Below, piece by piece: positions 32,093-43,315 of a stretch of DNA of 64,000 nucleotides. Source of the stretch: Glycine soja (Eukaryota; Streptophyta; Magnoliopsida; Fabales; Fabaceae); assembly GCF_004193775.1 (NCBI RefSeq), contig NC_041012.1, forward strand, positions 13,537,223 to 13,601,222, written 5' to 3'. The stretch's first letter is position 1. Every line of letters starts with the position of its first letter. The position numbers and the translations under genes are program-made. The notes under the pieces were generated by a model, which searched no databases, was not told the DNA's origin, and worked only from the letters and a program-made list of their open reading frames with translations.

Positions 32093-34003
32093 ATGGATAA
32101 CGAAAAGGGAGTGCAAGAACAAATGAAGGCCGACCTATCGGCCTTAAAAGATCAAATGGCTTCTATCACGGAGGCCATGCTAAAGATTCAAAAAACTATA
32201 GAAGATAATGCTACAGCGACCACTTCCAATACAGCTAGGGAAGCGGAACCGGTGCTATAGCCTGCAATAAACTTGGGCCGAGACAGAAACACGACAGGTT
32301 TTAATCGGAGGTATAGTCCTCAAGCCTACCCTTATGGTTTGCCTCCGGACTTCACTCCCCGTACCACTCCAGACGATTTGAGCCAAGCCTCTACCTTCGA
32401 GGGGCAGCTCCTTCCTCATGCCGACTATCATCTGCAGGAAGATGATGAAGGAGATGCCCATTTAGGCCCTCTACTTCCCCTCAAGGAACCGGCCCCCCAT
32501 GAGTTGCCCCAACCAAACATAGTCCACCACGTCCCGTCTCCATCCGCACCCGTTAAGGAACTCGTTCCCGTTGTAAAAGACAAGGGAAAAATTGATCTGC
32601 TTGAAGAGAGGCTGAGAGCGGTAGAAGGCCTCGGCAACTATCCGTTCTTGGATTTATCGAATCTGTGTCTGGTACCTAACATCGTCATTCCTCCCAAGTT
32701 TAAAGTACCAGATTTTGATAAATACAAGGGGACGACGTGTCCAAAGAGTCATCTTCGGATGTATTGCCGAAGGATGGAGGCATATTCTACGGATGAAAAG
32801 CTGTTAATGCACTTCTTTCAAGACAACTTAGCCGGAGCAGCTGTGGCGTGGTACACCAATCTGGAAGCTTCTCAGATCCGGTCATGGAAAGACTTGGCAA
32901 CTGCCTTCATTAGGCAGTACCAATACAACACGGATATGGCTCCTGATCGGAACCAACTTCAGAGCATGACCAAGCGGGAACAAGAGTCCATTAAAGAATA
33001 TGCTCAAAGGTGGAGAGACCTAGCAGCCCAAGTCATCCCACCTATGATGGAGAGGGAAATGATCACGATTATGGTAGATACATTGCCCATGTTCTACTAC
33101 GAGAAGCTGATAGGATATATGCCGGCTAACTTTGCAGACCTTGTCTTCACCGGAGAAAGAATCGAGTCCGGACTGAGGAAAGGCAAGTTTGAATATGCCT
33201 CCAACGCTGCCCCCAACAACAATAGAAGAGCCCCATGGTGGGCACACGGAAAAAGGAAGGAGATACCCACGTAGTCACCACCGCCCCAACATGGATGAAA
33301 ACGCCCCAAAACATCCAAAACTCATACCAACACAACCACCCGAACTTTTCGATCCGAGCCAGAAGTTCCCTCCCAACTCAAGTGGAAGGGCCTCCCGCAA
33401 CAGAAAAAATGCCTGCCCAACACACAGCTCCAGCCATTCCCCGGCCAGCCAATAATACAACTCCTGGCGCGAGCTATAACAATGCACGACACCCCCCGAA
33501 AGACGAGTTCTCTCCTGTTCCCATGGTGTATTCTGAGTTGTGGCCCTCATTATTGGAAAATCATTTGGTGGTGGCCATACCCGGGAAGGTCTTCCAGTCA
33601 CTATACCCCAAGTGGTATAACTCAAATGCCACATGCGCATACCATAGTGGAGCCCCCGGACACAACATTGACTCTTGCCTGCCATTCAAGTATAAGGTGC
33701 AACACCTAATAAATGCCGACTGGCTTCATTTCAAGAAGAGGGCCCCAACGTTAAAACCAATCCACTAGCCAGTCATGGGAGAGCTAGCATAAACGCCATC
33801 GAAAAGAATAGGCCATCAGGGTCAAAGAGATTAGAAGATGTGCCTACGTCTAGACGGTTCATCTACCAGTCGCTGCAGGCAGCATGCATGGTCTCTCATG
33901 GCGGAGGCGAAAGTGACGAATGTCTGTTTCATCTCGGGGAATCGCACGACATGGAAACCTGCCCTGCGCTAGAAGAGTTACTTCAACGGCTCATGGACTA
34001 GGG
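32093..34003 (+). pseudogene. Ogre gag
   Basis: ATG at 32093 opens a coiled-coil N-terminus (EQMKADLSALKDQMASITEA), with TAG at 32258. The same frame continues to 33274 through the Retrotrans_gag domain (PPKFKVPDFDKYKGTTCPKS, MYCRRMEAYSTDEKLLMHFF, AWYTNLEASQIRSWKDLA, EYAQRWRDLAAQV). After a frame change the next part (to about 33735) has CAYHSGAPGHNIDSC. After another change a second motif, CLFHLGESHDMETC, occurs near 33920-33961, before TAG near 33999. Both motifs are C-x2-H...H-x4-C, a CHHC variant of the nucleocapsid zinc knuckle. Gag would form the particle. Its frame breaks make it non-functional. Confidence 0.87.
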
Positions 34004-34013
34004 GCAGCTCGAA

Positions 34014-35627
34014 GTGTCTGAGGGAGATAGGGAAGAACTGCAGATTTGCATGCTGTCGGCAGAAAGGAAAGTTCCCCCAACCCCCAAAGCCCTAGTAATA
34101 TGTTTCACTAGGAATGTGACTGGCTCCAGGTCCAAGTACCCCCTGACAGCGCCCAAGCCAACACCATTTTCCTATCAAAGCAATAAGGTCGTTCCATGGA
34201 AGTATACCCCTCCCTCTTTTGGAGAAAGGGCGGCAACCGAGGTTGACTCCTTGTCAGCCAAGGTGACCAACATTACCGGCCTTAGCGGCGTAACCCGCAG
34301 TGGCTGGGTGTTCGCTCCCCCTCACTCGGTGGAATTTCCCTCCAAGGGGAAAGCACCCATGATCCAAGAGCCCGCAGACGTGGCCACCCCCTCAAAAGAA
34401 GTGGATCCCCCGGTGGTAAAAGGAGCTGAAAAGAAAGAAGGTCTTCAAGGAAAGGCGGTGACCTTGGAAGAGGCTCATGAGTTTCTTCGTCTCATCCAAC
34501 AAAGCAAGTTTAAAGTAGTTGAGCAACTGAATAAAACTCTGGCAAGGATCTCTTTGCGCGAACTGCTCATAAACTCCGAGCCTCATCGTGCACTATTGGT
34601 AAAGGTCCTCAACGAAGCCCGCGTAGCACCCGACATCTCAGTTGAGGGTTTTGAAGGCATTGTTAATCATATAACTACCAATAACTATATCGCGTTCACG
34701 GAAGAAGAGATTCTCGTCGAGGGGAGAGGGCACAACAAAGCTCTACATGTGTCTGTTAGATGCATGGACCATGTCGTCGCCAAAGTGCTCATCGACAATG
34801 GTTCAAGTTTAAATGTGATGCCAAAGACCACCTTGGAGAAGCTTCCTTTTAATGCGTCACGTCTAAAACCAAGTTTGATGGTAGTACGAGCCTTTGACGG
34901 TAGTCGGCGGGAGGTGATGGGGGAAATCAACATCCCCATTCAGATAAGCCCCCACACTTGCAATGTGGTTTTTCAAGTGATGGACATAAATCCCGCCTAC
35001 AGCTGCCTTTTGGGGAGACCCTGGATTCACGCGCTAGGAGTGGTCCCTTCGACGCTTCACCAGAAATTGAAATTCGCGGTTGGTGGAGTCTTGGTGATAG
35101 TGTCAGGCGAAGAAGATATGTTGGTGAGCTGCCCCTCCTCCGCGCCATATGTAGAAGCAGTGGAGGAATCATTGGAAACAGCTTTCCAATCCTTCGAGGT
35201 GGTGAGTTATGCCTCTGTGGAAATGAGTCCATTGCTACCTTGCCTCTCTAATGCGGCCCTAATGGTGGCGCGGGTAATGCTCAGGCACGGTTATAAGCTC
35301 GGAATGGGTTTGGGCAAGGACAGCCATGGGAATGCCAATGTGGTCGACATTAGGGGTAACCCGTACAAATATGGGTTGGGGTATGAACCCGGGAAACCGG
35401 GAAGAAGGAACACACCGTCAAGACTCCGGGCAGATAGGGCATGGCCCGACCATGTTAGCCAGTGTTTCACAAGTGCCGGAATAATGTTCGAGGAAGAGGT
35501 GGCGGCAATAGGAGAGGAATCTCCACAAGATCCGCCAAGTTTCGTGCGACCAAGCCATCCCAATTCCCAAGTGGGGAACTGGCATGTGATGAGCCAATCG
35601 AAAGTCTATACCGCTGATTCATTGTAA
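34014..35627 (+). CDS. Ogre protease region with C-terminal G-patch
   Basis: A long open frame (537 codons), the best preserved in this copy. N-terminal ~150 residues are linker (VTRSGWVFAPP). A retropepsin-like domain spans about residues 230-370. Its active site region reads VLIDNGSSLNVMPKTTLEKL, with the catalytic Asp at 34794-34796 in a DNG rather than DTG/DSG setting, followed by the flap region and CLLGRPWIHALG. DNG is usual for this clade, so I do not treat it as damage. Around 35265-35390 a glycine-rich G-patch-like motif appears (HGYKLGMGLGKDSHGNANVV...NPYKYGLGYEPG). The frame ends at TAA 35625. Retroviral-type protease cuts Gag-Pol; the G-patch may bind RNA (inference). Confidence 0.88.
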   Translation: MSEGDREELQICMLSAERKVPPTPKALVICFTRNVTGSRSKYPLTAPKPTPFSYQSNKVVPWKYTPPSFGERAATEVDSLSAKVTNITGLSGVTRSGWVFAPPHSVEFPSKGKAPMIQEPADVATPSKEVDPPVVKGAEKKEGLQGKAVTLEEAHEFLRLIQQSKFKVVEQLNKTLARISLRELLINSEPHRALLVKVLNEARVAPDISVEGFEGIVNHITTNNYIAFTEEEILVEGRGHNKALHVSVRCMDHVVAKVLIDNGSSLNVMPKTTLEKLPFNASRLKPSLMVVRAFDGSRREVMGEINIPIQISPHTCNVVFQVMDINPAYSCLLGRPWIHALGVVPSTLHQKLKFAVGGVLVIVSGEEDMLVSCPSSAPYVEAVEESLETAFQSFEVVSYASVEMSPLLPCLSNAALMVARVMLRHGYKLGMGLGKDSHGNANVVDIRGNPYKYGLGYEPGKPGRRNTPSRLRADRAWPDHVSQCFTSAGIMFEEEVAAIGEESPQDPPSFVRPSHPNSQVGNWHVMSQSKVYTADSL

Positions 35628-35771
35628 TTAGAGGCTATAGATTCCTTTCTCTTTTGTTTTGTGAAACCTACCTTATTAAATAAACAAAGAGATCTTGTTT
35701 CATCTGTTCTTGCAATTCCACTTTTTCTCATATCATTTTGCATGTTTTTGTTTTTGTCTTGAATGGTATAG
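35628..35771 (+). other. pro-pol spacer, possible intron
   Basis: 144 bp, T-rich, ending TCTTGAATGGTATAG, a fair splice acceptor, just before the pol frame. Ogre elements are known to separate gag-pro and pol by an intron. A clear donor is not obvious here, so the exact intron start is uncertain. Confidence 0.5.
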
Positions 35772-37750
35772 ATGTGAGGGTCGATCCTTTGAGGATCCTA
35801 ACAACGAGGGTTTGATAATCGATTTTGACCGAGAAGTAAGTCAAACAATAAACGAAGAAGAGGAAGAGGACATCCTTTGACTAGAGTTGGAGAGATTGAT
35901 TTCTCAGGAAGAACGTGAAATGAAGCCTCACCAAGAGGAAACCGAACTGATAAACTTAGAGACCGGAGAGGGAAAGAAAGAAGTGAAAGTAGGAACCGGT
36001 ATGACCGCACCTATCCGCCAAGGTTTGATAACCCTTCTTGATGAATATCAAGACATCTTCGCATGGTTGTACCAAGACATGCCAGGTCTGGACCTCGGCA
36101 TTGTGCAGCATAAGTTGCCATTGAATTCTGGGTCTTCCCCGGTTAAGCAAAAAATACGAAGGATGAGACCCGAAATGTCTTTGAAAATTAAAGAAGAAGT
36201 GAGAAAGCAGTTCGATGCGGGTTTCTTGGCTGTAGCTCGATACCTGGAGTGGGTAGCCAACATTGTCCCGGTTCCAAAAAAGGACGGCAAAGTGCGAATG
36301 TGCGTAGGCTATCGAGACTTAAACTGAGACAGTCCTAAAGACAATTTTCCCTTGCCACACATTGATATACTGGTAGATAATACGGCCAAGTTCGCCCTTT
36401 TCTCCTTTATGGATGGTTTCTCAGCGTATAATCAGATAAAGATGGCACCCGAAGATGTGGAGAAGACCACTTTCATCACCCTATGGGGAACATTCTGCTA
36501 CAAAGTGATGGCCTTCGGGCTAAAAAATGTTGGGGCAACCTATCAACGTGCCATGGTAGCTTTGTTCCACGACATGATGCATAAAGAGATAGAAGTCTAT
36601 GTAGATGATATGATTGCCAAATCTCAGACTGAGGACGAACACCTCGTCAATCTGCGTAAGCTGTTTGGAAGGCTGCGGAAATACCAACTGAAACTAAACC
36701 CCGCCAAGTGCACCTTTGGGGTGAAATCAGGGAAGTTATTGGGATTTTTCGTCAGCCAGAAAAGGATAGAGATAGATCCCGAGAAAGTGAAGGCAATTCT
36801 TGAAATGCCAGAGCCACGCACGGAGAAGCAGGTTCGAGGTTTCCTGGACAGGATGAACTACATCGCGAGATTTATCTCGCAACTCACCCCTACCTGCGAG
36901 CCCATCTTCAAACTATTATGTAAGAACCAGGCGGTCCTGTGGAACAGTGACTGCCAAGAGGCCTTCGAAAAAATAAAATAGAGCCTCGCGAATCCCCCGG
37001 TGCTCATGCCACCTGTAACAGGAAGACCTCTTTTCCTGTACATGACTGTGTTAGACGAGTCTATGGGGTGCGTGTTGGGTCAGCACGACGACTCTGGGAA
37101 AAAGGAACAAGCCATTTACTATTTAAGCAAGAAGTTTACCGCCTGTGAGATGAATTATTCAATGTTGGAAAGGACGTGTTGTGCCTTGGTATGGGTATCA
37201 CATCGTCTTAGGCAGTACATGCTCAGTCATACCACGTGGCTTATTTCCAAAATGGATCCCGTGAAATACATCTTTGAGAAGCCGGCCCTCACGGAACGAA
37301 TCGCTAGGTGGCAGGTACTACTATTTGAATTTGATATTGTGTACGTCACCCAAAAGGCAATAAAGGGAAGCGCTTTGGCAGATTATTTGGCCCAACAACC
37401 TCTCCAAGATTATCGGCCGATGCACCCTGAGTTCCCAGATGAAGACATCATGGCCCTATTCGAAGAAAAGCGGACGCACGAGGATATTGACAAATGGATT
37501 GTTTGTTTCGATGGGGCATCTAATGCTTTGGGCCATGGAGTAGGGGCAGTCCTTGTATCCCCAGATGATCAATGTATTCCTTCACGGCCAGGCTAGGTTT
37601 CGATTGTACCAACAATATGGCCGAATATGAAGCGTGCACCCTTAGGATTCAAGCGGCAGTTGATTTTGACGTGAAGCTACTCAAAGTGTTTGGAGACTTG
37701 GCTTTGGTAATACGCCAGTTTAGAGGAGAATGGGAAACTAGGGATCAAAG
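35772..37750 (+). pseudogene. Ogre pol: reverse transcriptase, RNase H and second RNase H
   Basis: The frame from 35772 has in-frame stops at 35878, 36325 and 36979. RT motifs are present: WVANIVPVPKKDGKVRMCV, the FPLPHIDILVDN segment, FSFMDGFSAYNQIKMAPED, and YVDDM at 36598-36612. The Ty3-type RNase H follows (LFLYMTVLDESMGCVLGQHD, RTCCALVWVSHRLRQYM). Then a second RNase H of archaeal type starts WIVCFDGASNALGHGVGAVL near 37493. This frame is lost near 37575-37595, continues in another frame (TNNMAEYEACTLRIQAAV) and shifts again near 37745. Dual RNase H marks the Tat/Ogre clade. The first RNase H has VLDES where DAS is typical, so its catalytic Asp may still be there. Overall dead by stops and frameshifts. 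Confidence 0.88.
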
Positions 37751-39205
37751 TTGATACTCTATCAAACTCATATCTTAAAGTTAGCTGAATTCTTTGACGA
37801 CATTTCTTTCCACCACATACCTCGGGAAGAGAACCAAATGGCCAATGCATTGGCCACCTTGGCATCCATGTTTCAACTTGCCCCACATGGGGATCTGCCG
37901 TACATTGAATTCAGATCTCGGGGCAAGCCGACACATTGTTGTGCGATAGAGGAAGAGCAAGATGGGAAACCGTGGTATTTCGACATCAAACAATATGTCG
38001 AAAACAAAGAATATCCACCAGGGATTTCCGACAATGACAAAAGAACGTTAAGGAGACTGGCTACTGGTTTCTTTGTGAGTGGTACTATCCTGTACAAACG
38101 GAACCACGACATGACCCTCCTACGATGCGTAGATGCCAAAGAGGCGAACTACACGATTGAGGAAGTCCACGGGGGTTCATTTGGGACACATGCCAATGGG
38201 CATGCTATGGCCAGGAAGATCCTTAGAGCAGGTTATTACTGGCTCGCTATGGAAAGCGATTGTTGTGCCCATGAAAGGAAATGCCATAAATGTCAAGCGT
38301 ACGTGGACAATGTCGATGTTCCGCCACATCCTCTGAATGTCATGTCCGCCCCTTGGCCTTTTTCCATGTGGGGGATAGATGTCATTGGGGCCATCAAACC
38401 CAAAGCTTCAAACGATCATCGCTTCATTCTCGTGGCGATAGATTATTTCACCAAATGGGTCGAAGCGGCTTCTTATACCAATGTCACGAGGAGTGTGGTG
38501 GTCAGATTCATAAAGAAGGAACTAATTTGTCGATACGGACTCCCTAGGAAGATCATTACTAACAATGGCACCAATCTGAATAACAAAATGATGCAGGAAA
38601 TGTGCAGGGATTTCAAGATCCAGCATCATAACTCCACCCCCTATCGGCCAAAGATGAATGGGGCTGTGGAGGCTGCAAATAAAAATATTAAGAAGATTAT
38701 TCAGAAGATGACGGTGTCATACAAAGATTGGCATGAGATGTTGCCTTTTGCCCTGCATGGATATCGAACCTCGGTACAAACTTCTACTGGGGCAACGCCG
38801 TATTCCTTGGTTTATGGGATGGAAGCGGTACTCCCATTTGAGGTAGAGGTCCCTTCCCAGAAGATATTAGCGGAATCGAGCCTAGAAGAATCAGAGTGGG
38901 CTCAAACACGCTACGACCAACTCAACCTTATTGAAGGTAAGCGCTTGATGGCCATGAGCCATGGGCGCCTATATCAACAAAGGATAAAGAATGCGTTCGA
39001 CAAGAAGGTACGCCCGCGCAAGTTCAATCAGGGGGACCTTGTCCTGAAAAAGATATCCCACTCTGTTAAAGATAATCGAGGAAAGTGGGCCCCGAATTAC
39101 GAAGAACCTTTCGTTGTGAAAAGGGCTTTTTCTGGGGGGGGCTCTGGTGCTCACCAACATGGATGGCGAGGAGCTACCCTCGCCCGTGAACCTCGATGTC
39201 GTTAA
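37751..39205 (+). pseudogene. Ogre pol: end of RNase H and integrase
   Basis: It opens with the end of the second RNase H (HIPREENQMANALATLASMF). The integrase follows with the zinc-binding H-H-C-C region (HGGSFGTHANGHAM...CCAHERKCHKCQAY), then the rve core. The first Asp is in WGIDVIG (38378-38380) and the Glu is in MNGAVEAANKN (38669-38671), 35 residues after position 38561. The second catalytic position reads Asn (AAC at 38561-38563, TNNGTNL), where an Asp is required. The frame stays open through a C-terminal region to about 39120 and ends at 39205 after a G-run near 39135 that may have changed the frame. The integrase would insert element cDNA; the Asn replacement should remove catalysis. 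Confidence 0.9.
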
Positions 39206-39661
39206 GCGATATTACGCTTGAAATCTGGGGCAATTGAGGAAACCGCTGCATGTTCTTTTTTTTGTGTTTGTGTGTTCCTTTTGGTTTCCTCCAGGGATTC
39301 CTGTCCGCTGTAATTGTCTCGTTACAATTCTTTAAAAGAAGAGAACATGGGTCTAAGGCTTCAGTCTTCACTTTGGTTTTAAACCATGTGCAATTTGTAA
39401 TAACCTGAGCCCTTTCGCTCAGTTCATGGGGTGCCCCAAGCGCTTAATTAAAACTGAACCTAATCAGCTTTCACTAAGAAGATTATTGCATTTGAAATCA
39501 TTCATGCATACGCATACGCATGCATATTTTGTGATAATAGGGGCAGAATCGTCTTAGGAAACGGTCAGAGGTCGAGACAAGGTTAAAGGCAGAAACCAAT
39601 CAAGGTAAGTCAACGACGCGGTCACGATTTGCCACGCATTGTTGTTTCCCATTTTCAGGTA
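39206..39661 (+). other. 3' flank of Ogre pol
   Basis: Non-coding. Contains GTAAGTCAACGACG (39604) and TTCCCATTTTCAG (39645-39657), an intron-like pair only ~54 bp apart. Ends in AGGTA (39657-39661), the left target duplication of the nested Athila element. Confidence 0.6.
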
Positions 39662-40777
39662 TGATCGAGGTCGTACCCGAATCAAATAAACATGAAAATA
39701 CAGTAACTAGGAAGTGATCCTAGGTCGTTTCCCAACGAGCAATGATAAACCAAATGTTCATAATATACTTCCAGTAACAGTAACGATTAGGGGGTTTGTT
39801 TGTTTTGTGATTTAAAGAACAGAACAAGTAAACTGGAATACGAAACTAATAATATTAAAAACGGGTTGTTTCCTCTGATTCAGAAGCCATTCTTTTGTCC
39901 TGGGTTATGGAGAATTCGTCCCTAACAGTTAACAACTTAATCCAACTCTATTTCAATTTACTAAGCGAAAATCAACTTAGGGTTGTCAATACGTGATTAG
40001 GCCACACATACACCAGTTAGCCCTTCGTCCATTAAGCATGAGCGCAAGTTAGGCTCAGAGGCAATTAATCGAACACGAAGCGTGCACAGATTAATGTTAA
40101 CGAATTTGGGTTAACTGGTGAAGGGAAAACTGCCAGGAAGCCACATTATAAACGAAACCTCAAAGAGAGTTGAGCTTCATCCTCAAAAGGAAACAACACT
40201 AGAATATTTAGCCATCCATAGATTCAAATAGAAAACAAAAATGAAACTAAAAGCAGAAACATAAACGAAGCAGAAACGTAAATAAAGGCAGAAGAAGAAA
40301 CAAGAACGAAATTGTAATTAGAAGCAGAAAATGGAAAATTGCATTACGTGAACAGTAGCATTAAAACCAAAAAACGTAAAAGCCATAAACCCTATGCTCT
40401 GAATAATAGTCTAACAGAATAGCCTTCCACAAATCCCAAGGCTGCTATTTAAAAAGAGTCACTCAAATTCATTGGGCCCTATTACAATATTCTGTCCCAA
40501 AACGAAATAAACACTGAACCACATAAAATAAAATTGCAATCTCCTAATTACAAATTAACTAAGGTAAGTGCTGCTTTATTTGCCCTCTTCCAGTCCACAA
40601 CCAAAATCCAGATTAAGCCCAATGTTTCATTAATTCCTGAAATTAGATTAAAAACATCAAATTAGCTAAATGAGCCCAAATAATAGAACTGCCTAATTAA
40701 TTTGACAATTAAGCCTAATCAGTAATTAAAATGGTGCAAAAAGGGTTTAAGAAATAGAAGAAAATGATGGCACATCA
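39662..40777 (-). repeat. 3' LTR of the Athila-lineage element (left side)
   Basis: Plus-strand ends are TGATCGAGG...CACATCA. On the minus strand it starts TGATGTGCCATCATTTTC. It retains a TATA-like TTTTTAAATAG (minus strand) near 40445-40460, which the other LTR has lost. Confidence 0.9.
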
Positions 40778-42399
40778 AAACCCCCCATACTTAGCCTTTT
40801 GCACTCCTGGGCAAAATGAAATAAAGAAAAAAATCCAAGGATATCAAAGAGAGACAAACAAAAACATTCACATATTTCTCAATGAACATCAAGGAATGAA
40901 AGTAATGGGTAACATCTAACATAAGGAGATCCGAAAAGTCAAGACATTCATGAAAATCATCCAAGTAACCCAATCATGGCAAAATAGTTAATCAGCTCAA
41001 GAATGAAAAGTGATAAAGCCTCACAAGATATACACTCTATCTCTCAAGTGTCTAGGCTACTATTTACCCTCAAAACACCCATGAAAACAAACACCACATA
41101 AACTTAGCAAGATTCTAAAATTGACAATCAACCCATAAACACAAGCACATGAGGATCAAAGGGTCTTTTAAGGTTGTAATGGGGCCAAGGACAAGGTATG
41201 GAAAAATATGGAATAAGTGGCTAAATCCCAAAGGAATAGAGGAGTAATGGGGAATAAGTGCATATTAAGAAAAAAATGAAAAAGAAAAAAAATAAAAAGA
41301 ACTAAAGATAAAATTTAAACATAAAGAGTAGAACCAAGAGTCTCATCATTCTTTTGCCATTTAAGATCTTATTCACTCAACTTTATTGCTTTTCTTTTTC
41401 TTTTTCGATTTTTTCTTTTTCGATATTTTTTTTGTAGCCTTTGAGAAACAGCATCTCATTCAGCATGTCCAACATTTAACCAATACACAATGTACATCAA
41501 GTATGGCCCAAAATCCATCATGAAGCATAGCCAACAAAACATGTTATCCAATGAAACAAAAACCCCCCACACTTATTCCCAAAACAATTCCAAAGCTCCA
41601 AAATTCCCTAAGGATATGGTGATATCATGGTTTTTCACTTAAGGCTTGTAGTGAGCTTCAAAACAAGGAAAGGGAAACAAGGCTCAAAAGGGCTATCAAA
41701 GGAATTAATTTAAGGTAAGTCCATTTGGCTAGAAGCTTATAAGAACAAAATTGCCTCAATCATTTCCAAATATGCATGTGAATTAGGAAGCATCAACAAG
41801 AATCAAGCCAAGGCTATTGTGCAAGCAATCAATGGGGCAAAACACACCAAATGATTATGATGATGGATGGCTCAAATTCTCACAAAGGTAAACTCATCAC
41901 TTTCAAATTGAGCTTTCAAAACTATCATGACATGTAAAGGAGAATCAAGGATTTCAAGTCACAAAATGTCAAGAACTTTTATTTTCAAAACAATTACCCA
42001 TTTGTTGAACATATCCTATAATTCAAAGAAAAACATGCAAAGTCGTACATGCACACAGAATTGACCCAAAATATTAAACTAGAAATCCGACGAAACTAAC
42101 AACATTAACAAATTAACACAACTAACAAATTAACAAAACCAACAAAACTTGTAAAACCAAAGAACACTCCCCCCCCCCCCCCCCCATACTTAAACAACAC
42201 ATTGTCCTCAATGTAGCACAATTAAAAGATTAAAAACAATTAAACCATCAAATAGAATCGGACAAGTGTAATAAAAGCAAAGAAGGAGATAGGAAAAGAA
42301 GAACTCCCTAAGTTATGGTGGAGGAAGAGTAGGGTGGAGTAAGGAAGTCTCTTCCACCACTACGTCCACTAAAGAAGGGTTTGTGAGGAATGGCTTAAG
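40778..42399 (-). other. 3' UTR of the Athila element with three polypurine tracts
   Basis: No ORF. On the minus strand AAGTATGGGGGGTTT abuts the 3' LTR (40778-40793) and is the likely plus-strand primer. Similar tracts are AAGTGTGGGGGG (41563-41574) and AAGTATG followed by a 17 base G run (42169-42192). Also an A/G-rich stretch opposite 41385-41435. Confidence 0.7.
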
Positions 42400-43315
42400 T
42401 CAATGTCCGTTGACCTTGAAGCTCTTGTTTGTGGAGTCGCTTTTGATCTCAACTGTACCATAAGGAAACACATTAGTAACAACAAAAGGACCAATCCACT
42501 TAGACCTCAACTTACCACTCATGAGTCCAAGCCTAGAATTATACAATAATACTTTTTGCCCAACCATGAAGTCCTTCTTAACTATCATGCTATCATGGAA
42601 CTACTTGGTCTTTTCTTTGTAGAACTTGGCATTCTCGTAGGCTTCTAGGCGGATTTCATCTAACTCACTCAGTTGCAACTTTCTTTCCTCACCAGCTTGA
42701 TCCATAGAGAAGTTGCAAGTCTTCACTGCCCAGTATGCTTTGTGCTCAATTTCCACTGGAAGATGACATGCCTTTCCAAAGACAACCCGATATGGAGACA
42801 TTCCTATGGGTGCTTTGTAGGCAGTCCGATGTGCCCAAAGAGCATCATCAAGCCTGGTACTCCAATCTTTCCTGCTTGGCTGCCCAATCTTCTCTAAAAT
42901 TCTCTTGAACACCCAGATGACCTCCCGGTGTGGAAGAATGACAGAACTGCAGGACTGAGTCAGTCTCATGATCTAGAATGCACCGTCTAATTACCTGATC
43001 ACTGCACAATTTCCACAAGTAGGGGTCATCCCAAATAAAATGCTTAGCATCACTTTTAATTTTATCTTTTTGGGCCTTAGATGCTGAGGGAGGAAAAACA
43101 TAAGCAACTAAATAATTGACAATGTTAGCAAACCAGGGAGTAGAAAGAGAGTCAGAAATAATATACAGTATATACAAATGATCATCCGGGAAATCATCCC
43201 GAATGGGTGAATCCGCATCAGATACACATTCGATCCGACTCAAATGATCAGCAACTAGATTTTGTGCTCTGCTCCTATCACGGATCTCCAAGTCAAACTC
43301 TTGGAGCCAGAGCAT
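42400..43315 (-). pseudogene. Athila integrase, core deleted
   Basis: Read on the minus strand, the frame from 43315 starts with the end of the RNase H region (LWLQEFDLEIRDRSRAQNLV) and continues to the integrase zinc-binding part, [13 protein letters not shown]. It then jumps near 42900 directly into the far C-terminal part ([38 protein letters not shown]). About 150-200 residues, including all three catalytic acids, are missing. After a stop at 42601 the last segment ([20 protein letters not shown]) follows to 42400. The frame also changes across the deletion. It cannot work as an integrase. Confidence 0.87.

Noticed and set aside
39604..39657. Intron between Ogre pol and the 3' ORF
   Set aside because: The GTAAGT and TTTTCAG sites are only ~54 bp apart, too short for a normal plant intron, and there is no coding frame on either side.
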